Shown one piece after another: positions 5,518 to 12,927 of a stretch of DNA of 16,361 nt; the stretch's first letter is position 1; the number at the start of each line of letters is the position of its first letter. Position numbers and translations under genes: made by a program. Source of the DNA: an uncultured Phycisphaerales bacterium (GTDB taxonomy: Bacteria; Planctomycetota; Phycisphaerae; UBA1845; CAIVHJ01); contig CAIVHJ010000370.1 in NCBI GenBank assembly GCA_903905665.1, forward strand, positions 1-16,361, written 5' to 3'. A model generated the notes under the pieces. It was not told where the DNA came from. It saw only the letters and a program-made list of their open reading frames with translations, and did not search any database.

Positions 5518-7928
5518 CTTTCCGACGACGGCCCGGCTTGTTCGAGCATTCCAAGCACATACGGAATCGTCAAGTTGATATCCAGCACGAGCGGCTGGTC
5601 GGGTTGGCCCGCCGGATAAATCAAATCCAGCGGAAGACCCGCACGACCGAACCGCCGAAGCATTTCTGCAATTTGCGGATCGTATGTCGTAAAATCACCC
5701 TGAAACGGCACAATTCCGTCGGCTCGCATCTTGTCCAGAACTTCCGGCCGGTACAGTACCATACGCTTGTTTATTCTGCATTCGGCGCAATAGGCAGCCG
5801 TGAAATCGACAAACACGGTATGACCGGATTTCACCGCATCCTCAACCGCCTTCGGCGACCACTTCTCCCACGGAACGACATCGACCCACGGCGTACCCGA
5901 ATGTGTTGCGTTTTCCGTTTCTCCAGCGGCGCGACTCAGCGGATAAATCCATCCAAAAATAAGCCCCCCCGCCAACACCACAATGCCCAGCGACGTAAGA
6001 CGATATTTCCACATGGTAGCGGTGCTCATCGCCAGATGAATCCGCCCCCAAACCCAGCAGGCCAAGCCCACCATCACGAGAAAGATCAACGTCCATTGCA
6101 ATCCTTCGGCTCCGATTTGAACCACCAGCGGATTGAGCAACCACACCACCATCGCCAGCAACAAAAAACCCATCAATCGCTCAAACGTCACCATCCACAT
6201 TCCCGGTTTGGGAATGAAACTCAACCACCGGGGATTGGCGCCCACCACCATGTACGGACTGGCCATGCCCAGACCCGTGATCAAAAACGCCACGACCGCC
6301 ACATGCGGCTGCTGCTGCGTTGCCCAACCGAAAGCACCCGCCAGCAACGGGCCGGTACAGGCGAAACCCAGCACCGGCGCCAAGGCGCCCTTTCCAAACG
6401 AAGCCCAGATTCCCTCGCGCCGAAACCCGGTTTCCAGTTGGGCGACTGCGGCAGGAGGTTGAAGCGTATAAACACCGAGCAGGCTCAAAGCCAGAACCAT
6501 CACGATGGTCCCCAGTGCGATCACCGCCTGGGGAAACTGCAAAACATTTTTTCCCGCCGCCGCAAGCAACCCCAGCACCACAAAGAAAATCATCACGCCC
6601 GCCCCGAACACCAGACCCAGTAGCGCCGTTCGTTGCCGCGACTCGTGCGCCTGTTGCACGAAATCCAGCACCTTGATCGACAACAGCGGCAGCACGCAAG
6701 GGGTGGCGTTGATGCACAAACCATATAGAAAGCACCCCAGCAGCAACCCCGGCCAACCTAATCCGCGCAGAAAACGCTCCAGTCCTTTTGCCTCGACCAC
6801 GGCAGCTGGTACCGGTCCACGCGCCGCGCCGCCAGCCTCCTGTGGTCCTGTACTACTTGTTTCTGGGGGTGTTGCCGCTGCCGAAAAATATTCCGGATGA
6901 ACCGGCTGGGCACGGTCACCGGGTGAACCAGTTGGTACGTCCGAGCTCCATTCGATGTTTTGGGGCGGGAAGCACTGTCCTGAATCAGCACAGGACTGAT
7001 AGCGTAAAATTCCTGCAATCTTCAGAGACCCCGGCGGCAGCGTGTGATCCGGTTGAACGTCGTAACGAACAACGACACGGCCGCTAAATTCCGCCGACTT
7101 CTCTCCGCCGGTTAACGACCGCACCGCAGGGGGCGGGTACTGCGCTTTATCGAAAGTGATTCCACCAGTCTGATCCAAAAAAACATCCGTGGGAATGAGA
7201 TAGTCCTGCAGCGGCGCATTGGATTGAATGTGATAACCCTTCTGAATATCCAACACGAGTGCGAATTGGAATGCCTGATCCGGAACGACCTTGTCCATGC
7301 TAACGACAGGAAGCAGTTTGAGATACTTGGCATCCCTGGCGGATTCCGGCAGCGCCGCGCGCGCCTCTTCAAGGATTTCCTCGTTGGCCCGATCCACCGA
7401 CTGACCAATATCGGCTACAGGAAGCTCGATTTGAATTGTTCGGTTCACAATCACGCATTGTTTTTCGCAGACGAGCAGGCGAACATCACCCGTGAGAGTA
7501 ACCGTTGTGCCGGGTTTCAGATCGGCGGGAGGAACAACATGAACCAGAAAAATAGGCGACCCTTCATGAATGTAGGAGGAGATATCGCCGGGATCCCGAT
7601 GGCGTTTGGGAACCGGGTGGATCAGGTCGGAAAACCGAAACCCCTCGGGTGCTTTCCATCGAACCGAAGGCGCCATGCCCGTGTCGCCGTTGTTTTTCCA
7701 ATACGTGTGCCAGTTTTTTTCAATCTGAACCTGGAGCGCCAAATCGAATTCCACACCCGGTTGGATGGCCTTGTGGTCGGCAAAGGGTCGAATCTCCACG
7801 CCGGGGGATTGGGCGGGAGAAACTTGCGCCGCCGCGATCGAAACAAAAGCCCAAATCCACAAAAACGCGCCCAAAAACACACGAAAGATGTTCATTTTGT
7901 GCAAATGACCCAAGGTGTTATGGAACAT
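5514..7928 (-). CDS. dsbD: Thiol:disulfide interchange protein DsbD (ScsB-like N-terminus)
   Basis: An inner-membrane protein that carries electrons from cytoplasmic thioredoxin to periplasmic thiol proteins. The 804 residues hold a signal or anchor segment (about 13-34), an immunoglobulin-like N-terminal region with C154/C158 (VCEKQC), and a DsbD-alpha-like region with C313/C319 in YQSCADSGQCFPP, matching the C103/C109 pair of E. coli DsbD. A multi-helix membrane domain (about 390-665) has C411 (NATPCVLPLLSIKV) and C524 (GFACTGPLLAG). The C-terminal thioredoxin domain has CAEC (714-717). E. coli DsbD is about 565 residues; the extra length is mostly at the N-terminus and recalls ScsB. The start at 7928 is chosen because GAGG lies eight bases before it and the likely promoter lies downstream of the alternative ATG at 7967. 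First gene of the operon. Confidence 0.93.
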   Translation of the reverse strand: MFHNTLGHLHKMNIFRVFLGAFLWIWAFVSIAAAQVSPAQSPGVEIRPFADHKAIQPGVEFDLALQVQIEKNWHTYWKNNGDTGMAPSVRWKAPEGFRFSDLIHPVPKRHRDPGDISSYIHEGSPIFLVHVVPPADLKPGTTVTLTGDVRLLVCEKQCVIVNRTIQIELPVADIGQSVDRANEEILEEARAALPESARDAKYLKLLPVVSMDKVVPDQAFQFALVLDIQKGYHIQSNAPLQDYLIPTDVFLDQTGGITFDKAQYPPPAVRSLTGGEKSAEFSGRVVVRYDVQPDHTLPPGSLKIAGILRYQSCADSGQCFPPQNIEWSSDVPTGSPGDRAQPVHPEYFSAAATPPETSSTGPQEAGGAARGPVPAAVVEAKGLERFLRGLGWPGLLLGCFLYGLCINATPCVLPLLSIKVLDFVQQAHESRQRTALLGLVFGAGVMIFFVVLGLLAAAGKNVLQFPQAVIALGTIVMVLALSLLGVYTLQPPAAVAQLETGFRREGIWASFGKGALAPVLGFACTGPLLAGAFGWATQQQPHVAVVAFLITGLGMASPYMVVGANPRWLSFIPKPGMWMVTFERLMGFLLLAMVVWLLNPLVVQIGAEGLQWTLIFLVMVGLACWVWGRIHLAMSTATMWKYRLTSLGIVVLAGGLIFGWIYPLSRAAGETENATHSGTPWVDVVPWEKWSPKAVEDAVKSGHTVFVDFTAAYCAECRINKRMVLYRPEVLDKMRADGIVPFQGDFTTYDPQIAEMLRRFGRAGLPLDLIYPAGQPDQPLVLDINLTIPYVLGMLEQAGPSSER

Positions 7929-7962
7929 GGTTCTTACCTCATATAACCCACTTTGACTCCAT

Positions 7963-7971
7963 ATCATAGCA
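7963..7971 (-). promoter_or_regulatory. Extended -10 promoter of the dsbD operon
   Basis: On the minus strand the sequence TGC-TATGAT (7971-7963) is an extended -10 element. TTACCG lies 17 bp upstream of it as a poor -35. Transcription would start near 7956 and leave a 28-nt leader with the GAGG Shine-Dalgarno. It is back to back with the strong plus-strand promoter at 7996. Confidence 0.45.
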
Positions 7972-7995
7972 TGAATTTCCCGGGCCGGTAATGAC

Positions 7996-8023
7996 TTGAC
8001 AAACGCGGTTAGGTCTTTATACT
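7996..8023 (+). promoter_or_regulatory. Strong sigma70 promoter, possibly for a structured RNA
   Basis: TTGACA (7996-8001, a full consensus -35) and TATACT (8018-8023) are 16 bp apart. This is the closest match to consensus in the window. A second TATACT follows at 8026-8031 but is 24 bp from the -35. Transcription from the first would start near 8030. The next protein gene starts about 490 bases later, so the promoter most likely serves an RNA or a long leader. Confidence 0.65.
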
Positions 8024-8266
8024 ACTATACTTAGCGGCATCTCCTCAAAAGAGCGCAGATGCTTGTATATAGATTTGCCAGACCGATGCAGATGCAGCGT
8101 GCATCGGGCGTTGGGATGGCGGTTACTGGAGCTTGGGATTGGTTTCGTCGCCCTATGAATTTGTGGGGTAGACTGCTATACATTGGCTTAAGACGGTATC
8201 CTGAAAACGATGTCACAGGTATCAAGACACATGCGAGGCGCTAATTTGATCTGCGGGAAGAGGTTA

Positions 8267-8295
8267 TATCCCCCAGGTGTATCAACTGGGGGATA
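8267..8295 (+). other. Perfect 10-bp hairpin within the candidate RNA
   Basis: TATCCCCCAG (8267-8276) pairs without mismatch with CTGGGGGATA (8286-8295) around a 9-nt loop. No T-tract follows directly (the next TTTT is about 18 bases away), so it is not a standard terminator. It is enclosed by GCGAGG (8233-8238) with CCTCGC (8303-8308), and that by ACGATGTC (8207-8214) with GACATCGT (8319-8326), giving a nested stack. Confidence 0.6.
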
Positions 8296-8318
8296 ATAGG
8301 CCCCTCGCTATCTTTTCG

Positions 8319-8334
8319 GACATCGTGTTTTTTT
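8319..8334 (+). terminator. Possible intrinsic terminator with a distant 5' arm
   Basis: GACATCGT (8319-8326), then G, then seven T (8328-8334). Its exact complement ACGATGTC is at 8207-8214, so the terminator stem would close over about 104 nt of folded RNA. No nearer arm is seen. The long insert lowers confidence, but an 8-bp perfect stem followed by a T-tract is unlikely to be idle. Confidence 0.4.
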
Positions 8335-8520
8335 CTGGGATTTAGGCTGGTTTTTCTGCCCCACGCCAACAGATTGTCGCAATTCATCGACCAGGGCTTC
8401 ATCCATCCCCCTCTGTTTTGCTCCTGTAATGATTTATTGTCCGTGAGTATTCTGCGAGTATGCTCAGGTGCATCACATTGAGCACACCAAGGATACCCAA
8501 TTAGAAATATGAGGTGCGCC
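8335..8520 (+). other. Spacer and probable leader of rny
   Basis: Between the T-tract and the rny start I see no gene. It holds a possible promoter (8437-8464) and an inverted repeat TGCTCA/TGAGCA (8461-8466/8479-8484, 12-nt spacer) that overlaps the end of the -10 box, where an operator or a 5'-leader hairpin could lie. Confidence 0.4.
8437..8464 (+). promoter_or_regulatory. Possible promoter of rny
   Basis: TTGTCC (8437-8442) and TATGCT (8459-8464) are 16 bp apart, each matching consensus at four of six bases. Transcription would start near 8471, about 50 nt before the rny ATG. If it is not active, rny would be read from the strong promoter at 7996 through the structured region. Confidence 0.35.
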
Positions 8521-10107
8521 ATGGAATCCATGTTGATGCTTGGGGTATCCGGCCTTGAGGCATTTCTGTTCGCAACGGTCGCGTTGGTAATCGGGGTGGC
8601 GGCGACGTACGTGTTCATCACGTTTCGTCGGAAATCGACGGCGGCGGCGCAGCAGCGAGAAGCCGAAAACCTTCTGGAAGAGGCCCGACGACAATCCAGT
8701 CAAGTTCTCCACGACGCCCAAATGCAGGCCAAGGAAGAACTCATCAAGCTTCAGGAGCAGTTCAAGACGGAAACCGCAGAGACGCGTACTGAACTCCGTG
8801 AGGCTGAAAAACGGCTTGTCAAGCGTGAAGACAATCTGGAAGCCAAACTGGATACGCTCCACACCAAAGAAAAGAAAATCGAGCAGACGGAACGGCAGCA
8901 GCAGGATCGCATCAAGACCATCGAAAAAAAGGAGACCGAAGCCAACAAGCTGCTTGAAGACCAGAAACTGACCCTGATGAAGATTGCCGAGATGGATCAG
9001 GAAACCGCGCGCAAAACCCTGCTGAGCAAACTCGAGCAGGACATGCAACAGGAGTGCGGTCAACTCATCGAGAAGATGCTGACGGAGACGCGCGACAAGG
9101 CGGAGGAGAAATCGCGGGATATCGTGATTACGGCGATTCAGCGTTATGCCGCGGGTCACACTTCGGCCAGCACGGTTCGCACAGTGGACATTCCCAGCGA
9201 CGAAATGAAAGGCCGCGTGATCGGCCGCGAAGGTCGCAACATCCGCGCTTTTGAGAAAGCCACCGGCGTGGACGTGATTGTGGACGACACGCCGGGCGTG
9301 GTGGTGGTTTCGTCATTCGATCCGGTCCGCAGCGAAGTGGCGCGACTGGCGCTGGAGATTTTGATCCAGGACGGTCGAATCCATCCCTCCCGAATCGAGG
9401 AAGTGGTGGAGGAAACCAAGCATCAGGTGGAAAAACAGATTCTGGAATACGGCAACAAGGCGGCGATTGAAGCCAACGTCGGGAAACTTCACAAGAAAGA
9501 GATCGACCTGCTGGGTCGTTTGCACTATCGCACGAGTTATGGGCAGAACGTTTTAGCGCACAGCCTCGAGGTGGCGTACTTGTGCCAGGTCATGGCAGAC
9601 GAGCTGGGTTTGGACGGGACGCTCGCGAGACGGTGCGGGTTGTTGCACGATCTCGGCAAAGCCGTCGATCACGAAGTCGAGGGCGGACACCCTCACATCG
9701 GGGCGGAAATCTGCCGACGGTTCAACGAGCGATCGGAAGTCATCAACGCGATCGAAGGTCATCATGGGGACGTACCGGCGACGAGTCCTTACACGCCGCT
9801 GGTTGCGGCGGCGGATGCCATCAGCGCTTCGAGACCCGGCAGCCGTCGGGAGTCTCTGGAACATTACATCAAGCGACTGGAACAACTCGAGGCCCTGGCC
9901 AATGAGTTCAAGGGCGTTCGGCAGGCTCATGCCATTCAGGCCGGTCGGGAAGTGCGCGTGATCGTCGATGCCAACCAGGTGGACGACGGGACGGCGATGA
10001 AAATCGCGCGCGACATCGCGCTGAAGATCGAGAATGAAATGACGTATCCGGGCGAGATCAAGATCACCGTGCTTCGCGAAGTCCGTGCGATCGAATACGC
10101 ACGATAA
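8521..10107 (+). CDS. rny: Ribonuclease Y
   Basis: A membrane-anchored endoribonuclease that starts mRNA decay in bacteria that have it. The 528 residues match the family length. Order: one N-terminal membrane helix (about 12-33), a long charged coiled coil (about 38-205), a KH RNA-binding domain (about 220-285) with the GxxG loop in IGREGRN (234-240), and an HD domain with H347, the H376-D377 pair in GLLHDLGKA, and HHGD (414-417). All metal-binding positions expected of the HD domain appear present. The start at 8521 is chosen over the in-frame ATG at 8509 because GAGGTG (8511-8516) lies just before it. It is followed by ymdB after 36 bases, an order seen in many bacteria. Confidence 0.97.
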   Translation: MESMLMLGVSGLEAFLFATVALVIGVAATYVFITFRRKSTAAAQQREAENLLEEARRQSSQVLHDAQMQAKEELIKLQEQFKTETAETRTELREAEKRLVKREDNLEAKLDTLHTKEKKIEQTERQQQDRIKTIEKKETEANKLLEDQKLTLMKIAEMDQETARKTLLSKLEQDMQQECGQLIEKMLTETRDKAEEKSRDIVITAIQRYAAGHTSASTVRTVDIPSDEMKGRVIGREGRNIRAFEKATGVDVIVDDTPGVVVVSSFDPVRSEVARLALEILIQDGRIHPSRIEEVVEETKHQVEKQILEYGNKAAIEANVGKLHKKEIDLLGRLHYRTSYGQNVLAHSLEVAYLCQVMADELGLDGTLARRCGLLHDLGKAVDHEVEGGHPHIGAEICRRFNERSEVINAIEGHHGDVPATSPYTPLVAAADAISASRPGSRRESLEHYIKRLEQLEALANEFKGVRQAHAIQAGREVRVIVDANQVDDGTAMKIARDIALKIENEMTYPGEIKITVLREVRAIEYAR

Positions 10108-10143
10108 ACGTTCGCGGTCGATCCGAACCGAAGGGAGGGATGC

Positions 10144-10971
10144 GTGGCCATTTCACTGTTGTGCATCGGAGACGTGGTGGGCCGGCCGGGGAAGTTTGCG
10201 ATCGCCCAACTGCTTCCGAAACTGATCAGCGAATTTGCCATCGACTGCGTAATCGCCAACGTGGAAAACGTCGCCGGTGGTTCCGGACTCACCCCCACAC
10301 TTCACGAAAAGCTCAGTCGGATCGGCGTGCACCTGATGACGATGGGGGATCACGTGTATCGCCGGCGCGAAATCATTCCGGTGCTCGAATCGGCGGACAA
10401 CATCGTCAAACCAATCAACCTGCCGGAAGAAGCCCCCGGAAAGTATTTTGCGATCCACCAAACCGCTTCGGGCACCAAGGTCGCCGTCGTATCGGTTTTG
10501 GGGCAGCAATACATGAACGTTCGGGCAGACTCGCCGTTTACGGCTCTAAACGGAGTTTTGCGGATCATTCCGCCGGATGTGAAAATCGTCGCCGTGGATG
10601 TCCACGCCGAAGCCACCAGCGAAAAGGTGGCGATGGGCTGGTTTTTGGACGGTCGTGTGAGTTGCGTTTTTGGATCCCACACGCACGTGCAAACGGCCGA
10701 TGAGCGAATCTTTCCGCAAGGAACGGCGTACATTACCGATCTGGGGATGACCGGACCTTATGATTCGATTCTGGGGCGAAAAAAAGAACGAGTGCTGCTG
10801 GCGATGCGAACGGCGACGCCTCATCCTTTTGAGGTGGCGGACGGAGACATCGCCTTGTGCGGAATCGTAGTTCAGATCGATCCTGAAACGGGACGCGCCA
10901 TCCACATCGAACGACTGCGAAGAGAATGTCCTTCCACTTCGGAAAGTTTCCCTCGGGAAAACGACGAATGA
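10144..10971 (+). CDS. ymdB: YmdB-family metallophosphoesterase (TIGR00282 type)
   Basis: A dinuclear-metal phosphodiesterase; B. subtilis YmdB cleaves 2',3'-cyclic nucleotides and affects biofilm and motility decisions. The 275 residues run the family length with the hallmark stretches GDVVGRPG (D10), NVENVAGG (E41), VDVHAEATSEKVAMGW (H154), GSHTHVQTAD (H179, H181) and GTAYITDLGMTGPYDSILG. One metal ligand differs. The usual Asn of TMGNH (N67 in B. subtilis) is Asp here (D69, TMGDH), and the next His (H70) is kept. Asp can also bind metal, so activity is likely but may be tuned. The start is GTG with AGGGAGG a few bases upstream. It is translationally coupled to xseA by ATGA. No ATG in frame is available near the start. 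Confidence 0.93.
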   Translation: MAISLLCIGDVVGRPGKFAIAQLLPKLISEFAIDCVIANVENVAGGSGLTPTLHEKLSRIGVHLMTMGDHVYRRREIIPVLESADNIVKPINLPEEAPGKYFAIHQTASGTKVAVVSVLGQQYMNVRADSPFTALNGVLRIIPPDVKIVAVDVHAEATSEKVAMGWFLDGRVSCVFGSHTHVQTADERIFPQGTAYITDLGMTGPYDSILGRKKERVLLAMRTATPHPFEVADGDIALCGIVVQIDPETGRAIHIERLRRECPSTSESFPRENDE

Positions 10972-12524
10972 AACCTCCGTGTGATCCGAATTTATTTCAA
11001 ACTACAGGCCCGGCGCACCAGATTTCCGGTGTTCTCACGGTTTCGCAGGTAACGGCGAGGGTGCGCGGGGCGATTCAATCTGCCTTTCCCGAAGTAATCC
11101 GGGTGATGGGCGAGATCAGCAATCTGAAATTTCATCAAAGCGGTCATTTATATTTCACGCTCAAAGACAAAGGGAGCGAGCTGGCATGCGTCATGTGGCA
11201 TCAGGCGGCGGGGAAACTCAAATTCCGTCCGGCCGACGGAATGGAAATCATTGTCACTGGCGAGATGGACGTTTATGAACAGACAGGGCGATACCAGTTG
11301 TACGCGCGCCGGCTGGAACCTCTGGGGATCGGCACGCTGGAGTTGGCGTTTCGGCAGTTGTACGAACGATTGCAGAAGGAAGGTTTGTTCGCCCCTGAGC
11401 ATAAGAAACCGCTGCCGCGTTATCCCCGCCATATCGCCGTGGTCACCAGTCCTACCGGCGCCGCCGTTCACGACATTATTCAGACGATCCGGCGACGCTA
11501 TCCGTGTGTGCTCGTGAGCGTGTATCCGGTTTCGGTGCAGGGCGCATCGGCGGCAAGTGAAATTGCACAGGCGATTGACGTGCTGAATCGTTTCGCGGAG
11601 CAACTTGGGATCGACGTGATGATCGTCGGACGGGGAGGAGGCTCGCTGGAGGACCTTTGGGCGTTCAACGAAGAAGTCGTCGCCCGTGCGATTTTTCGCA
11701 GCCGGATTCCGATCATCAGCGCCGTGGGTCACGAAGCCGACGTCACGATCGCCGACTGGGCAGCGGATGTGCGTGCCGCCACGCCGACCGCCGCCGCCGA
11801 AATCGCCGTCCCCGTTCAACAGGAACTTCTGGAAAACTTGGCCCTGACGCAACTTCGTCTCCGGCGATCGGTTCAGCTTCGGGTTAGTCACCATCTTCAA
11901 CATCTCTCGACGATGGAGCGCCGCGAACCAATCCGATGGCCCCTTCGAATGGTCCTACATCGCATCCAGTCGCTCGACCAGCTGGGTCTTCAGATGGAGC
12001 AACACCTGGGCGATGAACTACACCATCTGGAGAAACGATTGAACCGCTGCGAAGGGTGGTTGCGAACGATCGAACCCGTCCGATATGTGTCGAATCTTAA
12101 TCGCCGCCTGGAAGAACGAATCCATGCGTTGAATCTCGTACTGCTTCGAACCGTGCAGGCCACCGACCGCCGACTCAATGCGCTGGCGAACCGGTTCGTG
12201 GTTCAGACCCCCCAAACCCGGATGACCCTGTATCGACAACACTTGTCCGCCCGGCAACGCGAATTGGACTCCAATCTCAACGCCGCATGGAAAAATCATA
12301 CGTACCGGCTTGAAAGCACCGGGCAGCGATTGCAGGCGATCAGTTACCAGCGGACTCTGGCCCGAGGCTACACCGTGACACGCGAGGTGCAAACCGGTAA
12401 ACTGATTTCGCAGGCGGGACAAATCGGCGTCGGTGATCTCGTCAAAACCGAAACAGGTTCCGGGTCGTTTGAAAGCCGTGTGGTCGAATCCGACAACTCC
12501 TTGCAAAAGAAGCATACACCATGA
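10968..12524 (+). CDS. xseA: Exodeoxyribonuclease VII large subunit
   Basis: The catalytic subunit of exonuclease VII, which cuts single-stranded DNA into oligonucleotides. The 518 residues hold the OB-fold (about 20-120, with VMGEISNLKFHQSGHLYFTLKD) and the catalytic domain with HIAVVTSPTGAAVHDI (155-170), GRGGGSLEDLWAFNEE (221-236) and SAVGHEADVTIADWAADVRA (251-270), then a long helical region (about 285-450) that binds small subunits. An in-frame ATG at 10926 gives 14 more residues, but 10968 forms an ATGA overlap with the ymdB stop and is preferred. No strong Shine-Dalgarno is present, consistent with coupling. The stop overlaps the xseB start in the same way. Confidence 0.96.
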   Translation: MKPPCDPNLFQTTGPAHQISGVLTVSQVTARVRGAIQSAFPEVIRVMGEISNLKFHQSGHLYFTLKDKGSELACVMWHQAAGKLKFRPADGMEIIVTGEMDVYEQTGRYQLYARRLEPLGIGTLELAFRQLYERLQKEGLFAPEHKKPLPRYPRHIAVVTSPTGAAVHDIIQTIRRRYPCVLVSVYPVSVQGASAASEIAQAIDVLNRFAEQLGIDVMIVGRGGGSLEDLWAFNEEVVARAIFRSRIPIISAVGHEADVTIADWAADVRAATPTAAAEIAVPVQQELLENLALTQLRLRRSVQLRVSHHLQHLSTMERREPIRWPLRMVLHRIQSLDQLGLQMEQHLGDELHHLEKRLNRCEGWLRTIEPVRYVSNLNRRLEERIHALNLVLLRTVQATDRRLNALANRFVVQTPQTRMTLYRQHLSARQRELDSNLNAAWKNHTYRLESTGQRLQAISYQRTLARGYTVTREVQTGKLISQAGQIGVGDLVKTETGSGSFESRVVESDNSLQKKHTP

Positions 12525-12766
12525 AAGAACAGGAATTCACGTTTGAAGAAGCTCTGACGCGACTGGAAACCATCGTCCACGACATTGAGGAAGGAAAAAT
12601 CGGACTGGAGGAATCGATCCGCCGATACGAAGAGGGAATGACGCTGCTCAAACATTGCCGCGAAATCCTCAGCCGGGCGGAACTGAAAATCCAGAAAATA
12701 CAGCAAACCACAACAGGCTCTCTGGAAACCGGACCTTTACTCACGGAACCCTCGAAAGACGAATAA
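12521..12766 (+). CDS. xseB: Exodeoxyribonuclease VII small subunit
   Basis: An 81-residue helical protein that binds several-fold to XseA to form active exonuclease VII. The family signature is plain: FTFEEALTRLETIVHDIEEG, then GLEESIRRYEEGMTLLKHCREIL, predicted as two antiparallel helices. Length is normal. Its ATG overlaps the xseA stop by 4 bp, which should help keep the subunit ratio. The last 15 residues (from about TTTGSLETG) are a flexible tail. It ends the first plus-strand transcription unit; 161 bases with a promoter separate it from ispA. Confidence 0.96.
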   Translation: MKEQEFTFEEALTRLETIVHDIEEGKIGLEESIRRYEEGMTLLKHCREILSRAELKIQKIQQTTTGSLETGPLLTEPSKDE

Positions 12767-12862
12767 ATCGCTGGCACCCCGCACGCTCATTTCACACGAT
12801 TCCCAGATCACGTTTGATACACCCATTTGGGCGCTGTTCTGCACCCTGTTGAACCGATAGGC

Positions 12863-12891
12863 TTGAGTGTGAATGCACGGATGTTTATGAT
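12863..12891 (+). promoter_or_regulatory. Sigma70-type promoter of ispA-dxs-nadK
   Basis: TTGAGT (12863-12868) and TATGAT (12886-12891) are 17 bp apart, the ideal spacing. Transcription would start near 12898, giving a 30-nt leader to the ispA ATG. It lets the isoprenoid genes be expressed apart from rny-ymdB-xseAB. I find no strong terminator between xseB and this promoter, so read-through is possible. Confidence 0.55.
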
Positions 12892-12927
12892 AGACTTTTC
12901 GTTTCAAAAGGTTCTTTCGCCGGGGTT

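Larger units (their letters stand above)
8030..8334 (+). ncRNA. Candidate structured RNA, possibly 6S-like, or rny leader
   Basis: No convincing gene is present, but helices are dense. TTAGCG at the predicted 5' end (8031-8036) pairs with CGCTAA (8239-8244), closing a 214-nt domain. Inside it are a hairpin GCATCT/AGATGC (8037-8042/8057-8062) with an inner CTC-AAAA-GAG, TGTATA/TATACA (8064-8069/8177-8182) and a perfect CCGATGCA/TGCATCGG hairpin (8083-8090/8100-8107). A second domain follows up to a seven-T tract at 8328-8334. Position just upstream of rny, length near 200 nt, a strong promoter and paired ends suit 6S RNA. I recall that ssrS sits upstream of rny in Bacteroidota. I could not align the 6S central bubble. 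I find no tmRNA T-loop, RNase P core or SRP GGAA/AGCA motif. A 61-codon frame at 8059-8244 lacks a Shine-Dalgarno. Confidence 0.45.

Noticed and set aside
5538..6623. Long plus-strand open frame (361 codons) opposite dsbD
   Set aside because: Product is rich in His, Gln, Arg and Pro with no hydrophobic core, typical of the complement of a membrane-protein gene. DsbD on the minus strand has all its Cys pairs.
8059..8244. 61-codon plus-strand frame in the intergenic hub
   Set aside because: No Shine-Dalgarno, starts inside a hairpin, and covers most of the predicted helices. A structured RNA explains the region better, though a small protein is not fully excluded.
8030..8334. tmRNA, RNase P RNA or SRP RNA
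   Set aside because: I found no T-loop with CCA end or tag frame, no RNase P core such as GAAAGTCCGG or ACAGAA, and no SRP GGAAGGAAGCA-like stretch.
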